Below, one piece after another: positions 8,388 through 20,042 of a stretch of 53,414 bases of DNA. The first letter of the stretch is position 1. Every line of letters starts with the position of its first letter. Source of the DNA: Rubrivivax sp. (lineage in GTDB: Bacteria; Pseudomonadota; Gammaproteobacteria; Burkholderiales; Burkholderiaceae_C); NCBI GenBank assembly GCA_021298085.1, contig JAJTDE010000033.1, forward strand, positions 1 to 53,414, written 5' to 3'. A program made the translations under genes and the position numbers. The notes beneath the pieces were generated by a model. It saw only the letters and a list, made by a program, of their open reading frames with translations, ran no database searches and was not told where the DNA came from.

Positions 8388-8413
8388 GAAGAAGGCCACC
8401 CGAAGGTGGCCTT
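8385..8413 (-). terminator. groESL terminator-like hairpin with UUCG tetraloop
   Basis: Arms at 8392-8400 and 8405-8413 are perfectly complementary (9 bp). Read on the minus strand, the loop is TTCG closed by C-G, the very stable cUUCGg tetraloop. The tail is only moderately T-rich (CTTCTTCAT). It lies 48 bp after the groEL stop and directly before the methyltransferase ATG. Confidence 0.6.
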
Positions 8414-8461
8414 GCATGTTGACACAGCGCAGGGCGCCAAGGCCCTGCTCGTGTCAGCAGA

Positions 8462-10129
<1,668 letters not shown>

Positions 10130-10151
10130 TCAGGGGTGTGCGGGGCGGGAA

Positions 10152-10442
10152 TTACTTCTCGACGACCGCAAACAGGTCTTCTTCGCGCATGACGAGCAGT
10201 TCGTCGCCGTCGACCTTCACGGTCTGGCCGCTGTACTTGCCAAACAGCACGCGGTCACCGACCTTGACGTTCGGGGCCACGAAGTCGCCCTTGTCGTTGC
10301 GCTTGCCCGGGCCGACAGCCAGCACTTCGCCTTGGTCAGGCTTTTCGGCGGCGTTGTCGGGGATCACGATGCCCGAGGCGGTCTTGGTTTCGTTTTCCAG
10401 ACGCTTGACGACCACGCGGTCGTGCAACGGACGAAGTTTCAT
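10152..10442 (-). CDS. groES: GroES 10-kDa co-chaperonin
   Basis: Lid of the GroEL chamber. The ATG at 10442 gives 96 aa, the normal length, and has AGGAG seven bases upstream. The frame stays open to 10571, but that part holds the promoter region. Landmarks are [14 protein letters not shown], the mobile loop [11 protein letters not shown], and VLFGKYSG near the C-terminus. Confidence 0.99.
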   Translation of the reverse strand: MKLRPLHDRVVVKRLENETKTASGIVIPDNAAEKPDQGEVLAVGPGKRNDKGDFVAPNVKVGDRVLFGKYSGQTVKVDGDELLVMREEDLFAVVEK

Positions 10443-10558
10443 GTCATCTCCTAGAGAAACAGGGACAGTGCAAGGGGAAGAAAGCGCCCAAGGGTTTGGG
10501 CGCCCGGAGACCAGGTTCGGGCTTCTGCACGGGGTGCGGCACCGCTCACCTGGAACCG

Positions 10559-10585
10559 TTAGCACTCGCACTCGACGAGTGCTAG
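10559..10585. promoter_or_regulatory. CIRCE operator (HrcA site) of groESL
   Basis: TTAGCACTC, nine bases, then GAGTGCTAG: 17 of 18 arm bases match the CIRCE consensus. It sits immediately downstream of the groES -10 box, where bound HrcA would block transcription until heat shock. hrcA itself is not in the window. Confidence 0.96.
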
Positions 10586-10593
10586 CAGAACGA

Positions 10594-10621
10594 ATTATAG
10601 GGACGGCTTGGGCGTCTTCAA
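10594..10621 (-). promoter_or_regulatory. Sigma-70 promoter of groESL
   Basis: On the minus strand, TTGAAG (10621-10616), a 16-bp spacer, then a perfect TATAAT (10599-10594). The start point would fall inside the CIRCE element, as in other HrcA-controlled groE operons. Confidence 0.85.
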
Positions 10622-10649
10622 GGGGCGCCGGCCTGAATCCCGCAACCTG

Positions 10650-10874
10650 TCACGGAATTGAGCGGTCAGGGGGTGTGGCGTCAGAGGGGGCGCCGTCGGG
10701 TGGGGCGTCGGCCGCCACGCGGTAGTTCTCACTCGCCCAGGCGCCCAGGTCGTGGCGACGGCAGGCTTCGCTGCAGAACGGGCGCCAGCGGTTGCGCTCG
10801 TCGTACAGGGCGGGGCCGCTGCAGTTGGGGCAGCGCACGGTGCGTGTCGGACGGGCAGCGCCGGTGTCGGTCAT
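10650..10874 (-). CDS. yacG: YacG, zinc-binding DNA gyrase inhibitor
   Basis: A 74-residue zinc-ribbon protein. Cysteines in CPNC and FCSEAC bind zinc, and RWRPFCSEACRRHDLGAWASENYRV is the family core (quoted as key residues C34, C38 and W45 region). YacG binds GyrB and can block gyrase. The Pro/Asp-rich tail is variable. It lies downstream of zapD in the pil-coaE-zapD-yacG cluster, the usual context. Confidence 0.92.
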   Translation of the reverse strand: MTDTGAARPTRTVRCPNCSGPALYDERNRWRPFCSEACRRHDLGAWASENYRVAADAPPDGAPSDATPPDRSIP

Positions 10875-10901
10875 GGTCGTGCAAGGGTCGGGGAGAGAAC
10901 A

Positions 10902-11657
10902 TTACGCGCACAGTGCGAGGTCGAAGCTCGCATCCTCGCTGGCCGACTTGAGACGGCCTTCTGCGTCGCTGCGCATCAGCCTGACGGACACCATCAGACG
11001 GTGGCCGCTGATTTCGGGCACCCGCTCGTCACCGTCGGGCAGGTTCAGTCTCAGCAGTTGGTACTGGCGGCCCTCGGGCAGGCGCTGCTGGAACACCCCG
11101 CCGGGTGCGGCCACGCGCTGGGCGCGGGCGCCATCGCGCAGCAGTGACAGCAGAACCCACAGGGCCCGCGCCATGGGCGCCAGGGTGGCTGACCAGCGTT
11201 CCAGGTCGGCCCGGCGCACGGCGGCCGGCCCCTGCTGCCAGGCATGGTACGCCGGCAGGTCAAAGGCGCAGGTGCCGCCGGGGATGGCGATGCGGCTGCG
11301 CACGGCCATCAGCCATTCGTTGGCCATCAGGCTCTGGCCAGCCTTGCCCGGTGAGGCCTGGAGCGGGGCGTAGGCGCGTTCGATGCGGGTGAGGGCATCG
11401 AGCAGGGGCTCCATGTCGATGTGCGGGTTGTCGCGAAAACCTTCCAGGCGTGTGCGGTGCCGTTCCAGCTCCTTGAGCAGGTCGGACTTCAGGTCTGCCC
11501 GCGCAGCCACGTCGACGATCTCGAAAAGCGTCTGCAGCGCAAAATGGTGGTCAATGGCGGAATCGCGGGCCACCAGGGCGCCCAGGCGCTCAAAGAGCTG
11601 CTCCAGGCGAAGCATGGTCCGGGTGCCTTCGTTGAATGGAAACTCGTACAGCGACAC
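10902..11657 (-). CDS. zapD: ZapD, cell-division FtsZ-bundling protein
   Basis: Cytosolic protein that cross-links FtsZ filaments at the division ring (DUF1342). The family normally begins with a short LYEYPFNERIRTLLRLE-like segment; here VSLYEFPFNEGTRT follows a GTG at 11657, which I take as the start (251 aa). The frame is open to 11690 without family similarity. Further family features are the HFALQTLFEIVDVAARADLK helix and the NPHID block. It is 82 bp after coaE. Confidence 0.93.
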   Translation of the reverse strand: MSLYEFPFNEGTRTMLRLEQLFERLGALVARDSAIDHHFALQTLFEIVDVAARADLKSDLLKELERHRTRLEGFRDNPHIDMEPLLDALTRIERAYAPLQASPGKAGQSLMANEWLMAVRSRIAIPGGTCAFDLPAYHAWQQGPAAVRRADLERWSATLAPMARALWVLLSLLRDGARAQRVAAPGGVFQQRLPEGRQYQLLRLNLPDGDERVPEISGHRLMVSVRLMRSDAEGRLKSASEDASFDLALCA

Positions 11658-11739
11658 CGTGAGACAGACCCGCCTGCTGCGCAACAACACGCGTCAAGAT
11701 TGTTTCACAGGGCTCGTGTGACTGCTCTGCACGGGCGTG

Positions 11740-12465
11740 TCAAGCCGTGTCTTCGGGGCCTGCCTGGGGCGCTGGATGTGCGGGTTGAGTCGCCCGCGGG
11801 TGTGTCCAGTCGGCCCACAGTGCCTGCACCTCGGCGCGCAACTGTGTCAGGCCCAAGCCGTCGTTGTAGATCACCGCATCCGCCAGGCGCCTGCGCTGCG
11901 TGCGAGAGGCCTGCTGCGCCATCACCTTGTCGACCACTTCAGGCGGCCAGCCATTGCGGGCCACCACACGGGCCCGTTGGGTCGCTTCGCTGCAATCGAC
12001 CACCAACACCCGGTGGACGCGGGCGCGCCAATGGCTGGAGGCGCTGAGCAGCGGGACGTCGAAGACCACATAGGCTGCTGGTCCGGCGGCGTGGGCCTGG
12101 GCCTGGGCTTCGGCGCCGATCATCGGGTGCAGGATGCTTTCCAGCAGCGCCTTGTGCTGCGCATCACCAAAGGCCAGCTGCCGCATGCGATCTCGGTTCA
12201 GCGCCCGATCAGCTCCGACGATGTCGGGCCCGAACGCCTGGATCAGCGCCGGCAGGGCGCGGCCACCCGGGGCGGTGAGCTGGCGGGCGATGGCATCGGT
12301 GTCCACCAGCACCGCGCCACATGCCACCAGCATGCCCGCTACCGTGCTCTTGCCGCTGCCGATGCCTCCCGTGAGCCCGATATGGCGCAGTCGCATCGCC
12401 GGGTCCAACAGGGCGACCGGGTCTTCGGCATGCGCCGGCGAAGGCAGGTGTGGGGTGTCGGTCAT
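11740..12465 (-). CDS. coaE: Dephospho-CoA kinase
   Basis: Last step of coenzyme A synthesis: ATP-dependent phosphorylation of the ribose 3'-OH of dephospho-CoA. The P-loop GLTGGIGSGKST starts about 30 residues from ATG 12465. Other motifs are DTDAIARQLT and the lid region VARNGWPPEVVDKVMAQQ. ATG 12396, directly before the P-loop, is an equally possible start; neither has a clear ribosome site. The C-terminal 20 residues are Pro/Ala-rich. It lies 37 bp after pilD, as in many Burkholderiales. Confidence 0.94.
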   Translation of the reverse strand: MTDTPHLPSPAHAEDPVALLDPAMRLRHIGLTGGIGSGKSTVAGMLVACGAVLVDTDAIARQLTAPGGRALPALIQAFGPDIVGADRALNRDRMRQLAFGDAQHKALLESILHPMIGAEAQAQAHAAGPAAYVVFDVPLLSASSHWRARVHRVLVVDCSEATQRARVVARNGWPPEVVDKVMAQQASRTQRRRLADAVIYNDGLGLTQLRAEVQALWADWTHPRATQPAHPAPQAGPEDTA

Positions 12466-12502
12466 GGCGGGCCGGATTGTGACGGCCCGCCGGCGGGGGC
12501 GG

Positions 12503-13444
12503 TCAGTGCCAGCCCAGCCAGTCAAAGATCAATGGCAGGCCCAGCAGCGTCACCGCCAGCCCGCCGCCTGCCAGGAAGGGGCCAAAGGGCACATACCGCC
12601 CCTCACGCAGCGCGCCGCTGGCCTTCATGGCCAGGCCCACCGCGGCACCGATGATGGACGCCATCAGCAGGATGGGCAGGATGGCCTGCCAGCCCAGCCA
12701 GGCACCCAGCGCTGCCAGCAGCTTGAAGTCGCCATAGCCCATGCCTTCCTTGCCGGTGGTCAGCTTGAACAACCAGTAGACACCCCACAGCGACAGGTAC
12801 CCCGCCATCGCGCCCACCAAGGCGGTGGGCAACGGCAATGTCCAACCCAGCAAGGCGGCCAGAAGCCCGCCCCACATCAGTGGCAAGGTCAGGTCGTCGG
12901 GCAGCAGCGTGGTGTCCCAGTCGATCAGCGAGGCCGCCAGCAGCACCGCCGCAAACGTGCACCACAGCAGCGTCACCGGTTGCGCGTCGAAACGCCAGGC
13001 CAAGGCGGCAAAGACCGCGCCGGTCATCAGCTCCACCGCCGGGTAGCGCGCCGAGATGCCTGTCTTGCAGGCCGAGCAACGTCCACGCAGCCACAGCCAG
13101 CTGAACACGGGGATGTTTTCGTACCAGCGGATCTGGTGACCGCACTTCGGGCATCGCGAACGGGGCCGGGCAAGACCCAGTGCAGGCAGCGCGTCGAGCG
13201 CCGCCTGCAAGGCTTTGGACAAGCCCGACGCGGCGGTGGGCAGGGGCTGGTTCAGCACGCGCTGGTGAGAGTCTGCGTCGCCGAGCTGGGCAGCCACATC
13301 ACCCCACCATCGCCGCTCCTGCATCAAGGGCAGCCGGTGAACCACCACGTTGAGGAAACTGCCCACCAGCATACCCAGCAGGCCCATCCCCCAAGGTGTC
13401 AACACACCTTGCCATGATGCCCACCAGGACAGGTCGCCGCTCAT
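12503..13444 (-). CDS. pilD: PilD prepilin peptidase / N-methyltransferase
   Basis: Inner-membrane bifunctional enzyme that cleaves the leader of type IV prepilins and methylates the new N-terminus; 313 aa. The N-terminal cytoplasmic domain carries two Cys pairs (CPKC, CSAC) for zinc. Aspartyl protease residues are in LIDWDTTLLPDD and GYGDFK. About eight membrane helices are predicted. The loop before the CPKC is longer than in P. aeruginosa PilD. It is 12 bp after pilC. Confidence 0.96.
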   Translation of the reverse strand: MSGDLSWWASWQGVLTPWGMGLLGMLVGSFLNVVVHRLPLMQERRWWGDVAAQLGDADSHQRVLNQPLPTAASGLSKALQAALDALPALGLARPRSRCPKCGHQIRWYENIPVFSWLWLRGRCSACKTGISARYPAVELMTGAVFAALAWRFDAQPVTLLWCTFAAVLLAASLIDWDTTLLPDDLTLPLMWGGLLAALLGWTLPLPTALVGAMAGYLSLWGVYWLFKLTTGKEGMGYGDFKLLAALGAWLGWQAILPILLMASIIGAAVGLAMKASGALREGRYVPFGPFLAGGGLAVTLLGLPLIFDWLGWH

Positions 13445-13456
13445 CGCGTTCCCGCC

Positions 13457-14707
13457 TCAGACAACGGCGCCGAGCTTGAAGATGGGCAGGTACATCGACA
13501 CCACGATGCCGCCGATCAAGCCGCCCAGGATGACGATGATGAACGGCTCCATCAGGCTGGACAGGCCCTTGACCATCTCGTCGACCTCATCCTCGTAGAA
13601 CTCGGCCGCCTTGCCCAGCATGTGGTCCAGCGAGCCCGACTCCTCGCCGATCGACGCCATCTGCAGCACCATGGTCGGGAAGACATTGGTGCTCTGCATC
13701 GAGGTGGTCAGTGGCGACCCCGTGGAGACGTCCCGCTGGATCTGGTCGGTGGCCTGGGCATAGACGGCATTGCCCGACGCACCACCCACGGAGTCCAGCG
13801 CCTCCACCAGCGGAACCCCAGCGGCAAACATGGTCGACAAGGTCCGGGTCCAGCGTGCGATGACTGACTTCTCGATCAGGCCGCCAAACACCGGCAGCCG
13901 CAGCATCAGGCGGTCCATCACCATCTGCATCTTCTCGGATCGTCGCCAGGCCTGGAAAAAGAAGTAGAGGCCGCCAAACAGGAAGCCGAAGATGGCCCAC
14001 CACCAGGCCACAAAGAACTCCGACAGCGCGATCACAAACAGGGTTGGCGCGGGGAGGTCGGCGCCGAAGCTGCTGAAGACATCCTTGAACGCCGGGATCA
14101 CGAAGATCATGATCACGGTGATCACGACAAACGCCACGATCATGACCGCGATGGGGTACATCAGCGCAGACTTGATCTTGCTCTTGATGGCCAGCGTCTT
14201 CTCCTGGTAGATGGCCAGGCGGTCGAGCAGCGCCTCCAGGATGCCGCCCGCTTCGCCGGCTTCGACCAGGTTGCAGTAGAGCGCGTCAAAGTGCAGCGGA
14301 TGCTTGCGGAAGGCCGACGACAGGCTGGTGCCGGTCTCGACGTCGTTGCGGATCTCGTTGAGCAGGCGCGTCAGGCGCGGGTTGGAGCTGCCCCGGCCGA
14401 CGATATCGAATGCCTGCAGCAGAGGAACGCCTGCCTTCATCATCGTGGCGAGTTGCCGAGTGAAGATGGCCACATCCTTCTGCTTGACGGCCTTGCCGCC
14501 GCTGACGCGCCGCTTCTTGACCTTGGTCACCATGATGCCCTGGCGCCGCAGGGTGGCATTGATCACCGCTTCGCCGCCTGCCCGCATCTCGCCGCGCAGC
14601 AGCTTGCCGTTCTTGTCCTTGCCTTCCCACTCGTAGATCTGCTCGCGCTGCGATTCCTTGGCGCGCAGGTTGCGCGCCGCCGCGCCGGGGGCTTGTGCTG
14701 TTGCCAT
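13457..14707 (-). CDS. pilC: PilC, type IV pilus inner-membrane platform protein
   Basis: GspF-family platform that couples the PilB motor to pilin extraction and insertion; 416 aa from ATG 14707, with an AAGG about eight bases upstream. A GTG at 14764 overlapping the pilB stop as GTGA is the alternative. Two GspF repeats are visible, each with helices (for example MYPIAVMIVAFVVITVIM), and the family phrases FTRQLATMMKAGVPLLQAFD and TRTLSTMFAAGVPLVEALD show the duplication. Near the C-terminus is SLMEPFIIVILGGLIGGIV. Confidence 0.97.
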   Translation of the reverse strand: MATAQAPGAAARNLRAKESQREQIYEWEGKDKNGKLLRGEMRAGGEAVINATLRRQGIMVTKVKKRRVSGGKAVKQKDVAIFTRQLATMMKAGVPLLQAFDIVGRGSSNPRLTRLLNEIRNDVETGTSLSSAFRKHPLHFDALYCNLVEAGEAGGILEALLDRLAIYQEKTLAIKSKIKSALMYPIAVMIVAFVVITVIMIFVIPAFKDVFSSFGADLPAPTLFVIALSEFFVAWWWAIFGFLFGGLYFFFQAWRRSEKMQMVMDRLMLRLPVFGGLIEKSVIARWTRTLSTMFAAGVPLVEALDSVGGASGNAVYAQATDQIQRDVSTGSPLTTSMQSTNVFPTMVLQMASIGEESGSLDHMLGKAAEFYEDEVDEMVKGLSSLMEPFIIVILGGLIGGIVVSMYLPIFKLGAVV

Positions 14708-14760
14708 GTCTGCCTTTGCTGCTGTGAACAGCCCGGGCATGGCCCAGGCTGTCTGCCCGT

Positions 14761-16485
<1,725 letters not shown>

Positions 16486-16693
16486 GGGGAGTCAGGTGGA
16501 ACGGTGGTGCCGGCCTTGCTTGGCGGGGCGATTGGCCACCCGCGATCATCGCGCAGTCGGTTGCATTCCTGACGGCAGGCGTTGAATCACTTTGCAACGA
16601 CTGGTGGACCGCGCCCGGCCAATCACTGCCTGCACTGCCATGTTGGCCTGCATTGCGCAGCCGAGGGCGCCTGTGGGACGAGGCGAAAAGCCC

Positions 16694-16770
16694 TGGTCGG
16701 GGTGAGAGGATTCGAACCTCCGGCCTCTACGTCCCGAACGTAGCGCTCTACCAGGCTAAGCTACACCCCG
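16694..16770 (-). tRNA. tRNA-Pro (anticodon CGG)
   Basis: 77 bases on the minus strand including an encoded CCA end. Acceptor arms CGGGGTG and CACCCCG pair fully, the anticodon loop is TTCGGGA (anticodon CGG, reads CCG), and the T loop is TTCGAAT. It lies 17 bp after the polyprenyl synthase gene on the same strand, so it may be cut from that transcript; a TAGAAT at 16825-16820 could serve as its own -10. Confidence 0.96.
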
Positions 16771-16787
16771 ATGGAAGGACGCGGGGG

Positions 16788-17771
16788 CTAGAAGGACCGC
16801 TGTACCGACCGAACACACAATTCTAGCAGAGCCTCGCGCGCGGTTCCGTGGGGTAGGTCGCGCAGTCGTTCGATGGCCACGTCGGCCTCAGCCTGAGCCG
16901 CCGCGCGCGTCGCTTCCAGGGCGCCGGTACGGCGCACGATGCCCACAATCTCCGGCAGGCGTTCGACTTCGCCCTGCTCGATGGCATGGCGGATCACCTG
17001 TCGTTCGGCGGCCGTGCCTCGCGCCATGGCCACCAGCAAGGGCAATGTGGGCTTGCCTTCGCGGAGGTCATCGCCCACGTTCTTGCCGAGCTCGTCGGAG
17101 TTGCCGGCGTAGTCGAGCAGGTCATCGACCAACTGGAAGGCCGTACCCAGGGCGCGCCCGTAGTCGGCACACCCCTCTTCCAGGGCCAGATGGGCACCAC
17201 CCAGGATGGCACCCAGGCGAGCGCTGGCCTCGAACAACTTGGCGGTCTTGAAGCGGATGACCCTGAGGTAGTCCTCGACGGCGAGGTCAGGGTCGTGCAT
17301 GTTCATCAGCTGCAGCACCTCGCCTTCGGCGATGGTGTTGGTGGCGTCGGCCAGCACCGACAGCACCCGCATGTTGTTCACCGACACCATCATCTGAAAG
17401 GCGCGGGAGTAGAGGAAATCGCCGACCAGCACGCTGGCCGCATTGCCAAACAGGGCATTGGCCGTCGAGCGGCCGCGGCGCAGCGAGGATTCGTCGACGA
17501 CGTCGTCGTGCAGCAGCGTGGCCGTGTGGATGAATTCCACCGTGGCAGCCAATTCATAGCGTGCCGAGCCCTCGTAGCCGAAAGCCTGTGCAAACAGCAG
17601 CACCAGGCGCGGCCGAATGCGCTTGCCGCCCGCATTCACGATGTAGTGCGAGATCTGGTCGATCAGCGCCACGCGTGATGCCAGGCGCTCGCGGATCACC
17701 GCATCGACCCGTTGCATGGCGGTGTCGATGGAGATCAAGTCGTCACCGATTGCAACAGAGGTGGTAAGCAC
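16788..17771 (-). CDS. ispB: All-trans polyprenyl (octaprenyl-type) diphosphate synthase
   Basis: Makes the isoprenoid side chain of ubiquinone by adding IPP units to farnesyl diphosphate. The two Asp-rich motifs are LLHDDVVDESSLRRG and QLVDDLLDYAG. GGKRIRPRLV and GEVLQL are also diagnostic. I start at GTG 17771 (327 aa; E. coli IspB has 323) because the longer frame to 17888 runs through a TATAAT at 17804-17799 and is unlike the family. Divergent from rplU, the classic ispB/rplU arrangement. Chain length cannot be read from the sequence. Confidence 0.93.
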   Translation of the reverse strand: MLTTSVAIGDDLISIDTAMQRVDAVIRERLASRVALIDQISHYIVNAGGKRIRPRLVLLFAQAFGYEGSARYELAATVEFIHTATLLHDDVVDESSLRRGRSTANALFGNAASVLVGDFLYSRAFQMMVSVNNMRVLSVLADATNTIAEGEVLQLMNMHDPDLAVEDYLRVIRFKTAKLFEASARLGAILGGAHLALEEGCADYGRALGTAFQLVDDLLDYAGNSDELGKNVGDDLREGKPTLPLLVAMARGTAAERQVIRHAIEQGEVERLPEIVGIVRRTGALEATRAAAQAEADVAIERLRDLPHGTAREALLELCVRSVQRSF

Positions 17772-17798
17772 GGAGGCGGTGTGCGGTGAAGGTTTTCC

Positions 17799-17804
17799 AT
17801 TATA
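17799..17804 (-). promoter_or_regulatory. -10 box of the polyprenyl synthase gene
   Basis: Perfect TATAAT on the minus strand, 27 bases before the GTG at 17771. No good -35 hexamer at the usual spacing. Confidence 0.5.
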
Positions 17805-17868
17805 GGAACCTGTGGGGGTCTCCCTGGGGACCCTGCCCGCGGGCACTGGCTTTCGGGTTGCTGAGCGT

Positions 17869-17897
17869 TTGGACACGCAGCTGCACATGGCTATAAT
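17869..17897 (+). promoter_or_regulatory. Sigma-70 promoter of rplU-rpmA
   Basis: TTGGAC (17869-17874), a 17-bp spacer and a perfect TATAAT (17892-17897). It gives a leader of about 88 nt before the rplU ATG at 17992. Confidence 0.8.
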
Positions 17898-17901
17898 CGC
17901 G

Positions 17902-17926
17902 GGCTTCGCTTTTTTTGGGCGGAGCC
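17902..17926 (+). promoter_or_regulatory. Hairpin at the 5' end of the rplU leader
   Basis: GGCTTCGC (17902-17909) can pair with GCGGAGCC (17919-17926), one G-U pair, with a T-rich loop. It would be the first thing transcribed from the rplU promoter and may affect mRNA stability or feedback; no match to a named leader family is claimed. Confidence 0.4.
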
Positions 17927-17991
17927 TTGCTCAACGCACAAACGCCAGCCCGGCGAATGACGAAGAGCGTTTTCCTTCAATGAGGTTTCAC

Positions 17992-18621
17992 ATGTACGCG
18001 GTCATAAAAACCGGTGGCAAGCAATACAAGGTTGCAGCCGGCGACAAGATCAAGGTAGAACAGATTGCTGCGGACGTGGGCCAGGACATCACCATCGAAC
18101 AGGTTCTCGCCGTGGGTAGCGGCGCAGACGTGAAGATTGGAGCGCCCTGGGTCGCGGGTGCCAGTGTCAAGGCCACGGTGCTGGCTCAAGGCCGGCACGA
18201 CAAGGTTCGCATCTTCAAGATGCGCCGTCGCAAGCACTACCAGAAGCACGGCGGTCACCGCCAATCGTTCACCGAACTGTTTGTGGCCGCGATCGGCGAC
18301 GGCGCCGGTGGCGAGGCCCTGGCGGCCATGCCGGCTCCGGTATCGCTCGCACCCCAGCGGGGTGGCAAGGACGACATCGAGCTGATCGAGGGCATTGGTC
18401 CGAAGATCGCCAAGGTGCTGGCCGACAACGGCATCACCAGCTTCGCCAAGCTGGCTGAAGCGAACGCCGACGACATCACCGCGATGCTCAAGGCATCGGG
18501 CGGCCGTTTTGCGCTGGCCAACACGGCCACCTGGCCCCAGCAGGCCGCGCTGCTGCGCGACGGCAAGCTGGACGAGTTCAAGAAGCTGACCGACGAGCTC
18601 GTCGGCGGCGTCAAGAAGTAA
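17992..18621 (+). CDS. rplU: Ribosomal protein L21 with an extra C-terminal helix-hairpin-helix domain
   Basis: L21 binds 23S rRNA in the 50S subunit. The start is ATG 17992 ([14 protein letters not shown]), giving 209 aa, about twice the usual 103 of beta- and gammaproteobacteria. Residues 1-103 are normal L21, ending in the [16 protein letters not shown] block. After a short linker, residues about 127-205 form a second domain: the helix-hairpin-helix pattern [19 protein letters not shown], then [11 protein letters not shown] and a [16 protein letters not shown] segment. Similar tails occur on alphaproteobacterial L21. The reading frame is continuous, with no sign of frameshift. Confidence 0.95.
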   Translation: MYAVIKTGGKQYKVAAGDKIKVEQIAADVGQDITIEQVLAVGSGADVKIGAPWVAGASVKATVLAQGRHDKVRIFKMRRRKHYQKHGGHRQSFTELFVAAIGDGAGGEALAAMPAPVSLAPQRGGKDDIELIEGIGPKIAKVLADNGITSFAKLAEANADDITAMLKASGGRFALANTATWPQQAALLRDGKLDEFKKLTDELVGGVKK

Positions 18622-18634
18622 GGAGCGACACACC

Positions 18635-18892
18635 ATGGCACAGAAAAAAGGCGGCGGCTCAACACGCAACGGCCGCGACAGCAAACCGAAGATGCTGGGC
18701 GTGAAGGTGTATGGCGGCCAGGTCATCTCCGCCGGTTCGATCATCGTGCGCCAGCGTGGCACCCGGTTCCATGCCGGCCCGAACGTCGGCATGGGGCGTG
18801 ACCACACGCTGTTCGCGCTGGTCGATGGCCAAGTCAGCTTTGCTGTCAAGGGCCCGCTGAACCACCAGACGGTGATCGTCACGGCGGCCTGA
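18635..18892 (+). CDS. rpmA: Ribosomal protein L27
   Basis: 50S protein near the peptidyl-transferase centre; 85 aa. The N-terminus [15 protein letters not shown] is the conserved tail that reaches the tRNA acceptor ends. [17 protein letters not shown] follows. 13 bp after rplU with a GGAG ribosome site, one operon. Confidence 0.98.
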   Translation: MAQKKGGGSTRNGRDSKPKMLGVKVYGGQVISAGSIIVRQRGTRFHAGPNVGMGRDHTLFALVDGQVSFAVKGPLNHQTVIVTAA

Positions 18893-18920
18893 GCGTCGCC
18901 CGCGGCGACCTCCGCCCGTG

Positions 18921-18951
18921 AAGCCCCGGCCCAGCCGGGGCTTGTCGTTTC
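18921..18951 (+). terminator. Terminator after rpmA
   Basis: Perfect 10-bp arms (18921-18930 and 18934-18943) with a 3-base loop, followed by GTCGTTTCT. It may limit read-through from rplU-rpmA into obgE. Confidence 0.7.
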
Positions 18952-18968
18952 TGCACCAGGACCCTCTG

Positions 18969-20042
18969 ATGAAATTCGTCGACGAAGCCACCATCGATGT
19001 CGCCGCTGGCAACGGCGGTGCCGGCTGTGCGAGTTTCCGGCGCGAGAAGTTCATTCCGTTTGGCGGCCCCGACGGCGGCAACGGTGGTCGCGGGGGCAGC
19101 ATCTACGCGGTGGCCGACCTCAACCTGAACACCTTGATCGACTACCGCTACGCGCGGCGCCACGACGCGCCGAATGGCGAGTCGGGCCGCGGCTCTGACC
19201 AGTTCGGCGCCGCAGGCAAGGACATCGTGCTGCGCATGCCGGTGGGCACCATCATTCGGGACGCCGAGACGGGCGACAAGCTGCACGAGCTGCTGGAGCC
19301 CGGCGTTCCGGTGCTGGTGGCCAAGGGCGGGGATGGCGGTTTTGGCAACCTGCACTTCAAGAGCAGCACCAACCGCGCACCGCGTCAGAAGACGCCCGGG
19401 TGGCCCGGTGAATCGCGGCACCTCAAGCTCGAGCTGCGCGTGCTGGCCGACGTCGGCCTGCTGGGCATGCCCAATGCGGGCAAGTCGACACTGATCTCGG
19501 CCATCTCCAACGCCAGGCCCAAGATTGCCGACTACCCATTCACCACCTTGCACCCGAACTTGGGCGTGGTACGGGTGGGGCCTGAGCAGAGTTTTGTCGT
19601 GGCCGATATTCCCGGCCTGATCGAAGGTGCCTCCGAGGGCGCCGGCCTCGGCCACCAGTTCCTGCGCCATCTGCAGCGCACGGAATTGCTGTGGCACGTG
19701 ATTGACCTGGCGCCGTTTGACGACAGCATCGATGTGGTGGCCCAGGCCCGCGCGCTGGCCAAGGAGCTGAAGCTCTACGACCCCGCCCTGCATGCCAAGC
19801 CCCGCTGGCTGGTCCTCAACAAGATCGACATGATTCCGGCCGAAGAGCGTGCCGCCCGCGTGAAGGACGTCGTGCGGCGCCTGCGCTGGAAGGGGCCGGT
19901 CTTTGCCGTCTCGGCCCTGGCCCGTGAAGGCCTGTCGCCCTTGCTTCACGCCACGTTCGAGCATGTGTCGCGGCAGCGCAACCCGGTGGTCATCCCCGAT
20001 CAGCGCTTTGATGAACCGGGGGTGGAGGCGGCCGATGAGTGA
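18969..20042 (+). CDS. obgE: Obg/CgtA GTPase
   Basis: Essential ribosome-associated GTPase linked to 50S maturation and the stringent response; 357 aa from ATG 18969. The Gly-rich Obg fold is at residues 1-158 ([28 protein letters not shown]). GTPase motifs are G1 [10 protein letters not shown]3 [12 protein letters not shown] and G4 NKID. The next gene, proB, starts inside its last codons (8-bp overlap). Confidence 0.98.
   Translation: MKFVDEATIDVAAGNGGAGCASFRREKFIPFGGPDGGNGGRGGSIYAVADLNLNTLIDYRYARRHDAPNGESGRGSDQFGAAGKDIVLRMPVGTIIRDAETGDKLHELLEPGVPVLVAKGGDGGFGNLHFKSSTNRAPRQKTPGWPGESRHLKLELRVLADVGLLGMPNAGKSTLISAISNARPKIADYPFTTLHPNLGVVRVGPEQSFVVADIPGLIEGASEGAGLGHQFLRHLQRTELLWHVIDLAPFDDSIDVVAQARALAKELKLYDPALHAKPRWLVLNKIDMIPAEERAARVKDVVRRLRWKGPVFAVSALAREGLSPLLHATFEHVSRQRNPVVIPDQRFDEPGVEAADE

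Noticed and set aside
16486..16693. Sigma-54 promoter before pilB
   Set aside because: A TTGC-containing stretch exists, but no GG-N10-GC spacing fits.
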